From an uncultured Bacteroidota bacterium (lineage in GTDB: Bacteria; Bacteroidota; Bacteroidia; Chitinophagales; S012-47): a DNA stretch of 19,174 nt. Made by a program: the position numbers and the translations under genes. The stretch is taken from contig CAJXXO010000015.1 in assembly GCA_913062655.1 (NCBI GenBank), positions 1 through 19,174 of the forward strand. Direction: 5' to 3'. This document shows, in pieces, positions 13,680-19,174 of the stretch (its first letter is position 1; the number at the start of each line of letters is the position of its first letter). The notes beneath the pieces were generated by a model that was not told the DNA's origin, ran no database searches, and worked only from the letters and a program-made list of their open reading frames with translations.

Positions 13680-14579
13680 CTATTTCATCAGCTTTTGATA
13701 CTCATCAGCGTTGCCTGCATCAAGGCGGGTAAGCAAGTTGATAGCATTGGCTTTCTGGGTCTTGGGCACATCCGCATAAATATTCAGCAACTCTTCCGAC
13801 TTGGCATTGAAAAAGAGCTGTATAATCATGGAATTCGGGTTCTGCTGATTGATGCTATTCAATATCTGCAGAGTGGATGTAATGGTCTCTGTGGCCAGGT
13901 TACGATCATCGTACATGCGGTCGAGTCCATTCATGTGGTAATTGTAGTAGGCGCTGCGAAAGTTTTTGAAGCGGGGATTGAGCAAATTCTCGATTAACCA
14001 ATACCGGTTGCGCAAATTTTCGAAACTCTTCCATCCCTTTTCACTGGTATTCTGCGCCAGCGTAACGATATTCTGCGCCTTCAGAAAATAGGGATTGCCT
14101 CCTTTATCGGCAAAAGAGTCATAATCAAAACCGATGACGGTGTAGGCATAAAAGGCGAGCAGTGCACTGAGGTTGTTCAGGAAAATATTGTCTTGAAATT
14201 CGATGGGTTGAAACTGCACATACTGAAATTCCCAGTCCCGGTCGTTGAAGTTGAAGAGCAGCGTCTGATAGTCACTATTATATACCGGACGGCTACTCTG
14301 AATGGTAGCATTGCCGCGGTACCGGTCATTACCCAGTTCTTCCGTAATGGACAATACAATGGTACACTGGATCTTTTCATCCGGCTGAAAATCATCATCC
14401 GTCCACTTCCGGTTGTTTATGAATTCGAAGATGGCCGTTTCCAATGTATTGAAAATAGCCGGATCTGCAATCTGAATACCGGGTGTTAGTACGCTTACTT
14501 CACACTGTAGCTCTTGCGCTTTGGCAGGTACGATGCTGCCCAACAAGAACACTACAAGAATCCATATGCTACGCTTCAT
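13680..14579 (-). CDS. Secreted DUF4835-type protein
   Basis: A 299-residue exported protein of the family found in Bacteroidota between coaBC and recN. A signal peptide covers about residues 1-21 (MKRSIWILVVFLLGSIVPAKA, probable cleavage after AKA and before QE). The mature part begins LQCEVSVLTPGIQ and contains IFEFINNRKWTDD, FQYVQFQPIEF and the FYAYTVIGFDYDSF segment. No catalytic motif is seen; the function is unknown, with a periplasmic or envelope location inferred. I chose the ATG at 14579, which gives the signal peptide and overlaps the coaBC end by 11 bases; the frame is open farther upstream inside coaBC, but that part has no signal-like character. Confidence 0.85.
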   Translation of the reverse strand: MKRSIWILVVFLLGSIVPAKAQELQCEVSVLTPGIQIADPAIFNTLETAIFEFINNRKWTDDDFQPDEKIQCTIVLSITEELGNDRYRGNATIQSSRPVYNSDYQTLLFNFNDRDWEFQYVQFQPIEFQDNIFLNNLSALLAFYAYTVIGFDYDSFADKGGNPYFLKAQNIVTLAQNTSEKGWKSFENLRNRYWLIENLLNPRFKNFRSAYYNYHMNGLDRMYDDRNLATETITSTLQILNSINQQNPNSMIIQLFFNAKSEELLNIYADVPKTQKANAINLLTRLDAGNADEYQKLMK

Positions 14580-15771
14580 GCCAATGCTGAATGATGTGTT
14601 GGACAATTTGTTCTGCAATCTCTCGCTTCGGTTGTAACGCCAGCTCGGTGGTGGTATTGTCTTTATCGAGCAAAACCACTTTATTGGTATCGTGGCCAAA
14701 GCCTGCTCCTTCGTCCTCCAGGGTGTTAATCACAATCAGGTCGAGGTTTTTTTCTTGCAACTTTTGCTGACCATATTGCAAGGCATGCTGGGTTTCAAGC
14801 GCAAAGCCTACCACAAATTGACCCGCTCGCTTCTGCTGGCCCATCTCTGCCAGGATGTCGCGCGTGCGTGACAAGGCTATGGGGTTGCCCCCTTCTGCTT
14901 TTTTCCGCTTATGCTGGGCCGGTTGCGCAGGAGTAAAGTCCGCTACCGCGGCCGAAGCGATGAATACGTCCGATTGCGGGAAGTGATCCTTTACCGCTTT
15001 ATACATGTCTTCGGCAGTCTCTGTACGGATAACTGTTGCATCTGCCGGTGGCGTCTCTGTAGTAGGTCCCAGCACAAGGGTTACCTGTGCACCATTGGAT
15101 AGCAGTGCTTCTGCCAGGGCGATACCCATTTTGCCGGTACTATGGTTGGAGATGTAACGGACCGGATCTATGGGTTCGCGTGTGGGGCCAGCGGTAAGGA
15201 GAGCCTTTTTACCGCTAAGGGGTAAGTCCTTAGAAAAAAAGTTGCTCAACCAGGCTACAATCTTTTCGGGTTCAGCCAGGCGTCCCTGTCCTTCCAATCC
15301 GCTGGCCAATTCACCTGATTCTGCCGCAATGATATGGTGGCCAAATGATTGTAACCGTTCCAGGTTGTACTGTGTGCTGGGATGACGATACATATCCAGG
15401 TCCATGGCGGGTGCTACTACCACCGGGCATTTAGCCGAGAGGTAAGTGGCCACCAGCAAGTTATCACACAAGCCCGTATTCATCTTGGATAGGGTGGTGG
15501 CGGTGAGGGGGGCAATCAGCATCAGGTCTGCCCATAGCCCTAGCTCCACATGGTTGTTCCAGGTGGCGCCTTCATCGTTGGTAAACTGCCACAGCACAGG
15601 GTACTGCGATAGGGTAGACAAGGTGATGGGGCCGATGAAAGAAGTTGCGTCAGGCGTCATGACTACACGCACTTCTGCACCAGCTTTTACCAATAGACGG
15701 GTAAGGTAGGCCGACTTATAAGCTGCTATGCTTCCACATACGCCCAGCAGAATTTTCTTGCCGGCCAACAT
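14569..15771 (-). CDS. coaBC: Bifunctional phosphopantothenoylcysteine decarboxylase / phosphopantothenate-cysteine ligase
   Basis: Two steps of coenzyme A synthesis in one 400-residue protein. The N-terminal CoaC flavoprotein domain (about 1-180) has GSIAAYKS, the catalytic histidine NHVELG (H74) and the PAM motif as PAMD (121-124). The substrate clamp loop reads GELASGLEGQGRL. The C-terminal CoaB domain (about 185-400) has LTAGPTREPIDPVRYISNHS, STGKMG and the Lys-rich HKRKK segment. Two CoaC motifs differ from E. coli Dfp: Asp replaces the Asn of PAMN, and Ser157 replaces the catalytic Cys. The gene follows rpoZ with a 3-base gap and overlaps the DUF4835-type gene by 11 bases, so it is translationally coupled in the bamD operon. 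Confidence 0.95.
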   Translation of the reverse strand: MLAGKKILLGVCGSIAAYKSAYLTRLLVKAGAEVRVVMTPDATSFIGPITLSTLSQYPVLWQFTNDEGATWNNHVELGLWADLMLIAPLTATTLSKMNTGLCDNLLVATYLSAKCPVVVAPAMDLDMYRHPSTQYNLERLQSFGHHIIAAESGELASGLEGQGRLAEPEKIVAWLSNFFSKDLPLSGKKALLTAGPTREPIDPVRYISNHSTGKMGIALAEALLSNGAQVTLVLGPTTETPPADATVIRTETAEDMYKAVKDHFPQSDVFIASAAVADFTPAQPAQHKRKKAEGGNPIALSRTRDILAEMGQQKRAGQFVVGFALETQHALQYGQQKLQEKNLDLIVINTLEDEGAGFGHDTNKVVLLDKDNTTTELALQPKREIAEQIVQHIIQHWHEA

Positions 15772-15774
15772 GAT

Positions 15775-16113
15775 TTATACCTCCTCGTCTTCGTCTGGAT
15801 TGCGGAAGTATACTTCATCACCCATAAACTCTTCGATAGCTATGAGTGCCGGATTGGGCAACTTTTCATAGTACTTGGATATCTCGATTTGCTCACGATT
15901 CTCAAATACCTCTTCCAGGTTGTCACTGTGGGATGCAAATTCCTCCAGTTTGCTGTGCAGTTCCTCTTTTATGGAAACACCTATTTGATTACTGCGCTTA
16001 GCGGCAATCACGATCGACTTGTACACATTACCCGTCTTAGCGTTCACTTGGCTTAGCGAGCGAGGTACTGTTGTCTCCTCGGCTGCATGGGTTAAATTCT
16101 TCAGATTACTCAT
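15775..16113 (-). CDS. rpoZ: RNA polymerase omega subunit (Bacteroidota type)
   Basis: A 112-residue protein with the omega/Rpb6 core GNVYKSIVIAAKRSNQIG (about residues 28-45), the part that holds the beta' C-terminus. An acidic C-terminal region (about 60-112) ends in DEDEEV. The sequence is diverged from the proteobacterial omega but fits the Bacteroidota form, which lies in this same operon position before coaBC. It starts 2 bases after the bamD stop and ends 3 bases before coaBC. Confidence 0.87.
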   Translation of the reverse strand: MSNLKNLTHAAEETTVPRSLSQVNAKTGNVYKSIVIAAKRSNQIGVSIKEELHSKLEEFASHSDNLEEVFENREQIEISKYYEKLPNPALIAIEEFMGDEVYFRNPDEDEEV

Positions 16114-16115
16114 GA

Positions 16116-16925
16116 TCAGTTGCTCGTTTTTTTGTTATTGACCGCATTCATGGCGGACTCGTAATAATTACTTGCCTGCCTTAGATAGTCACTTTCAGGA
16201 AACTTGTTTTCCAACTCCTGGTAAGCGTCTATCGTTTTTGAATAGCGTTCCTGTTGTTTGCTCAAAATACTGTTTTTGGCCAACAAGTAATTGGACTTCA
16301 CAATGAGGAAGTGCAAATACTCGGCCCGTTCGGTGTCAGGGTAGCTTTCCAATACGTTTTCAAAAGACACGGAAGCAGCTTTATAACTCTCCATGTCCAT
16401 GTAGAGTTTCGCAGCAACAAAATCTTTCAGCTCCAGCTTTGCCCGCAGCTCATCAATCATATCATTGCAGTCTTCTACTTTATCGCTGCCGGGGTAGGCA
16501 TTTACAAACAGTTGCAGCGATTCGATCGCCTTCAAGGTATTCGTTTGGTCCAACTCATAATCAGGCGATAGCTGGTAATAACTCTTGGCCATCATAAACA
16601 TGGCCTCCTCTGCCGATTCACTGTTTGGGTAAAAAGTGTAATAGTTTTTGAAGTTGTAGGCGGCCACCATATAGTTGCCCTGTCCGTAGTGGGCATAACA
16701 ATAAATAAGGTAGATCTCCTCCAGCTCTTCCCGCCCGCGGTAAATGCTGATCAGCTCATCCAGCAAGGGCAGGGCTTTGTAGTAGTTGCCTTCATTGTAA
16801 TACTTCTTGGCGGCCTCCTTCTTCACCTCTACATCCGTGCTTTTTAGTATCTTGTTGTAATTGTCACAAGAAGCAATCAGTAGAATAGCAAGAAGCGCCA
16901 GTATGTTGATGCTTTTTCGCAGCAT
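16116..16925 (-). CDS. bamD: Outer-membrane assembly lipoprotein BamD
   Basis: Lipoprotein of the BAM complex that inserts beta-barrel proteins into the outer membrane. The 269 residues start with a lipoprotein signal ending in LLIASC (lipidated C20), followed by TPR-like helical repeats (YYNEGNYYKALPLLDELIS, then YGQGNYMVAAYNF and YYQLSPDYELDQ). The repeats are the substrate-binding TPRs of the YfiO family. A TTG at 16934 would add three residues, but the ATG at 16925 gives the best lipoprotein signal and fits the promoter. It is the first gene of the minus-strand operon ending in fabI. Confidence 0.92.
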   Translation of the reverse strand: MLRKSINILALLAILLIASCDNYNKILKSTDVEVKKEAAKKYYNEGNYYKALPLLDELISIYRGREELEEIYLIYCYAHYGQGNYMVAAYNFKNYYTFYPNSESAEEAMFMMAKSYYQLSPDYELDQTNTLKAIESLQLFVNAYPGSDKVEDCNDMIDELRAKLELKDFVAAKLYMDMESYKAASVSFENVLESYPDTERAEYLHFLIVKSNYLLAKNSILSKQQERYSKTIDAYQELENKFPESDYLRQASNYYESAMNAVNNKKTSN

Positions 16926-16931
16926 AGCGTG

Positions 16932-16962
16932 CAAAATTAAGGATTGGTTAGATTATCCACAA
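16932..16962 (-). promoter_or_regulatory. Promoter of the bamD operon (-33 TTG, 20-base spacer, -7 TAATTTTG)
   Basis: On the minus strand TTG (16962-16960), then exactly 20 bases, then TAATTTTG (16939-16932), a full match to TAnnTTTG. The ATG at 16925 is only six bases after the box, so the mRNA should be leaderless or have a leader of one or two bases. This is the best two-part promoter in the window. Confidence 0.7.
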
Positions 16963-17013
16963 TCCCATTAACGTACTGATTTCCAAATATTTTCTGAAGT
17001 AGTACATTAAGTG

Positions 17014-17021
17014 TAATTTTG
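17014..17021 (+). promoter_or_regulatory. Putative promoter -7 box of the alpha-oxoamine synthase gene
   Basis: TAATTTTG is a full match to TAnnTTTG, 27 bases before the ATG. A degenerate -33 (TTTTCTG, 16990-16996) precedes it by 17 bases. It is divergent from the bamD promoter in the same 123-base region. Confidence 0.55.
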
Positions 17022-17048
17022 CTGGCATCCTCTTAAACGGAATCATCT

Positions 17049-18311
17049 ATGGATTTATTCGAGAAACTCTTGATTGATAGAGGCCCACTGGGTCGTTTGT
17101 CTGGTTTGGCACATGGCTACTTTGCCTTTCCCAAGTTGGAAGGAGAGATCGCAAGCCGGATGACCTTTAGGGGCAAAGAGATGATCTCCTGGAGCTTGAA
17201 TAACTACTTGGGCCTGGGAAATCATCCTGAAGTACGTGAAGCGGACGCAAAAGCAGCCGAAGAGTGGGGCTTAGCCTATCCCATGGGTGCTCGTATGATG
17301 TCTGGTAACACCGAGTACCACGAGCAGTTGGAAAAAGAGCTGTCGACTTTCGTGGGGAAAGAAGATACAATACTCCTCAATTACGGATACCAGGGCATTA
17401 TGTCTATCGTGGATGCTTTGGTGGATCGCAGAGATGTGATCGTCTACGACTCTGAGTCGCACGCGTGCATAATTGATGGGGTGCGTATGCATCAAGGCAA
17501 ACGCTTTGTGTTTCCGCACAACGATATTGAAAATTGCGAAAAACAACTGGTACGGGCCACCAAAATGGTGGAAGAAACCGGTGGCGCTATCTTGCTGATT
17601 ACCGAAGGCGTATTCGGTATGGGTGGCGACATGGGCCGGCTCAAGGAACTGGTGGAATTGAAAAAGAAATTTCAATTCCGTCTATTGGTTGACGATGCTC
17701 ACGGCTTTGGTACTATGGGTAAAACCGGTGCCGGAACCGGTGAAGAACAAGGCGTACAGGATGAGGTAGATATCTACTTCTCCACTTTTGCGAAATCCAT
17801 GGCCAGTATTGGGGCCTTTGCCTCCAGTGACGCGCAGGTGATCGATTACCTGCGGTACAATACCCGTTCACAGATTTTTGCCAAGTCCCTGCCGATGCCT
17901 ATTACAATCGGTAACCTGAAGCGATTGGAGCTACTTCGTTCTCAGCCGGCCCTGAAGGAAAAACTGTGGCACAACGTTGATCGTCTGCAAAGTGGTCTTC
18001 GCCAGCGCGGCTTCAATTTGGGTAAAACCAATTCTCCGGTTACGCCTGTATATTTAAGTGGTTCTATTCCTGAGGCGGCCAACCTTATCGTGGATCTGCG
18101 GGAGAACTATCGCATTTTCTGCTCTGCCGTGTTATACCCGGTCATTCCAAAAGGAGAATTATTGCTGCGCCTCATTCCAACGGCCATGCACACCGACCAG
18201 GATATCGATGAGACCTTGAACGCTTTCTCTGAAGTACATGAGAAATTGGTAAATGGCAAATACAACATCGGTACCGATCACTTGAAGGAGATCGTACAGG
18301 CGGCAGTATAA
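17049..18311 (+). CDS. PLP-dependent alpha-oxoamine synthase (serine palmitoyltransferase / cysteate acyltransferase-like)
   Basis: Condenses an amino acid with an acyl-CoA or acyl-ACP, releasing CO2; cytoplasmic, PLP-bound. The 420 residues show the fold-type I signature: stacking histidine in DSESHAC (H138), DDAHGFG with the PLP-binding Asp215 and His218, and the Schiff-base lysine in STFAKSMASIG (K249). The N-terminal LNNYLGLGNHPEV segment (about 50-62) is typical of this family. It is longer than many bacterial serine palmitoyltransferases and looks like the Bacteroidota form used for capnine-type sulfonolipids (CapB) or sphingolipids; the sequence alone does not decide between cysteate, serine and other amino acids. 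Single-gene unit with its own promoter and terminator. Confidence 0.88.
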   Translation: MDLFEKLLIDRGPLGRLSGLAHGYFAFPKLEGEIASRMTFRGKEMISWSLNNYLGLGNHPEVREADAKAAEEWGLAYPMGARMMSGNTEYHEQLEKELSTFVGKEDTILLNYGYQGIMSIVDALVDRRDVIVYDSESHACIIDGVRMHQGKRFVFPHNDIENCEKQLVRATKMVEETGGAILLITEGVFGMGGDMGRLKELVELKKKFQFRLLVDDAHGFGTMGKTGAGTGEEQGVQDEVDIYFSTFAKSMASIGAFASSDAQVIDYLRYNTRSQIFAKSLPMPITIGNLKRLELLRSQPALKEKLWHNVDRLQSGLRQRGFNLGKTNSPVTPVYLSGSIPEAANLIVDLRENYRIFCSAVLYPVIPKGELLLRLIPTAMHTDQDIDETLNAFSEVHEKLVNGKYNIGTDHLKEIVQAAV

Positions 18312-18330
18312 ATGAATGAATGGTAGAATA

Positions 18331-18365
18331 AAGGGCCGGTAGCATTTAGCCACCGGCCTTTTTTT
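18331..18365. terminator. Rho-independent terminator after the alpha-oxoamine synthase gene
   Basis: Stem GGCCGGT / ACCGGCC, continued inside by GC/GC after an A-C mismatch, loop ATTTA, extended outside by A-T pairs, followed by seven T residues in the plus direction. In the minus direction CTTTATT follows, so it may also serve dapA. Confidence 0.88.
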
Positions 18366-18393
18366 ATCCGGTTAATGGATCAGGCTGAAAGTC

Positions 18394-19174
18394 CTATGCC
18401 ATTCTTTTTATGGCTTGTTTTATGGCCTTGTCGGTATCTGCTGATACATTGGCCAACGGCAGGCGCAGTGCGTCACCGCAGATTTCCAGGTGTTTCAAAG
18501 CGCATTTTACCCCTCCAGGATTGCCTTCGGCAAACAATAGATCGATAAGGTCCAGCAGTTCAAAGTGTAACTGGCGAGCCGTTTCAAAATCACCTGCTAG
18601 CCCTGCACGAACCATATCGCTGTACTCTTTTGGATAAGCATTTGCCACCACTGATATTACCCCATCCATACCAAAGGAAAGCATAGGCAGGGTAAGGGCG
18701 TCCTCTCCGGATAGCACCAAAAAGTCCTCCGGCCGGTCCTTTATGATGGCCATGCACTGTTCGATAGATCCTGAGGCCTCTTTGATCGCTTTGATATTAT
18801 CGACTTCCCGTGCCAGGTGCAGGGTGGTGCTTGCCGCGAGATTAGAGCCGGTACGGCCCGGTACATTGTAAAGCACAACGGGAAGATCCGTAGCCGCTGC
18901 CAACGCTTTGTAATGAGCGATGATGCCCTTTTGGGTAGGTTTGTTGTAATAGGGGCTGACAGACAGTAAGCCGGCAATGCCCGTCAGGTCCATCGTCTCC
19001 AGGCCATCGATAAGGGCTTGTGTGTTGTTGCCTCCGTGGCCTAATAAAATCGGCACACGGCCATCCACCACCTTGATGGTGTGGGCGATTACCTCTTTTT
19101 TCTCGTCAGCCGTAAGCGTAGCCGTCTCACCGGTAGTGCCCAGGGTAACTACATATTCCACCCCGCCTGCAATA
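18394..19174 (-). CDS. dapA: 4-hydroxy-tetrahydrodipicolinate synthase (3' part, runs off right edge)
   Basis: Condenses pyruvate with aspartate semialdehyde in lysine and diaminopimelate synthesis. About 260 residues are visible; the frame continues past the window end as IAGGVEYVV, so the true start is outside. The family motifs are present: GTTGE with the active-site threonines, VSPYYNKPTQKG, VLYNVPGRTG with the catalytic tyrosine, and IKAIKEASG with the Schiff-base lysine, then LSGEDALTLPM. Convergent with the alpha-oxoamine synthase, with a shared terminator between. A related aldolase of the same family is possible, but the YNVPGRTG and GTTGE motifs fit DapA best. Confidence 0.93.
   Translation of the reverse strand, partial: IAGGVEYVVTLGTTGETATLTADEKKEVIAHTIKVVDGRVPILLGHGGNNTQALIDGLETMDLTGIAGLLSVSPYYNKPTQKGIIAHYKALAAATDLPVVLYNVPGRTGSNLAASTTLHLAREVDNIKAIKEASGSIEQCMAIIKDRPEDFLVLSGEDALTLPMLSFGMDGVISVVANAYPKEYSDMVRAGLAGDFETARQLHFELLDLIDLLFAEGNPGGVKCALKHLEICGDALRLPLANVSADTDKAIKQAIKRMA

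Noticed and set aside
13680..14699. Start of the DUF4835-type gene at 14699
   Set aside because: The first 40 residues lie inside coaBC and lack a signal; the ATG at 14579 gives a clear signal peptide.
16926..16934. TTG start for bamD at 16934
   Set aside because: It overlaps the -7 promoter box and adds three residues before a good lipoprotein signal; the ATG at 16925 is better.

Overview
The window looks like a chromosomal, housekeeping-rich segment of a Bacteroidota genome, most likely a Cytophagales-type member. The clues are repeated TAnnTTTG-type -7 promoter boxes, little sign of Shine-Dalgarno sequences before starts, a Bacteroidota-style BamD / omega / CoaBC / DUF4835-type / RecN / FabI gene string, an RNase Z paired with a STAS protein, and a long alpha-oxoamine synthase of the kind used for Bacteroidota membrane lipids. 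I see no insertion sequence, prophage, CRISPR array, tRNA or rRNA.

Layout. 1-524 (minus) is the start of a pyruvate dehydrogenase E2 gene that runs off the left edge. 655-2388 (minus) is dnaX, clamp-loader gamma/tau. 2523-3627 (plus) is the ribosomal cluster rpsF-rpsR-rplI, closed by a strong terminator. 3663-4313 (minus) is a small methyltransferase, divergent from a DUF2027/Smr-type gene (4355-5131, plus). rnpB, the RNase P RNA, lies at about 5167-5546 (plus), followed by an NtrC-family sigma-54 response regulator (5622-6980, plus). RNase Z and a STAS protein form a minus-strand pair (6981-8269). clpC (8523-11072, plus) ends in a terminator shared with a convergent operon. That operon runs on the minus strand from 16925 to 11126: bamD, rpoZ (omega), coaBC, a secreted DUF4835-type protein, recN and fabI. 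17049-18311 (plus) is an alpha-oxoamine synthase, and 18394-19174 (minus) is a partial dapA.

The genes serve core functions: replication (dnaX), translation (S6, S18, L9), tRNA maturation (RNase P RNA at the 5' end, RNase Z at the 3' end), proteolysis (ClpC), DNA repair (RecN), CoA and fatty-acid synthesis (CoaBC, FabI), unusual lipid synthesis (alpha-oxoamine synthase), outer-membrane biogenesis (BamD) and lysine/cell-wall precursors (DapA).

The most striking observation is a run of ten A residues in the coding strand of dnaX, just after the clamp-loader collar domain. Stop codons follow almost at once in both alternative frames. This is the layout expected for programmed slippage that makes the short gamma form as well as tau, and the first stop context (GAG TGA) matches the one I recall from E. 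coli dnaX. Secondary points are CoaBC with two active-site motif substitutions, a GAFTSA variant in the sigma-54 activator, several promoters lying so close to the start codon that nearly leaderless mRNAs are predicted, and a hairpin at the predicted 5' end of the pdhC transcript.
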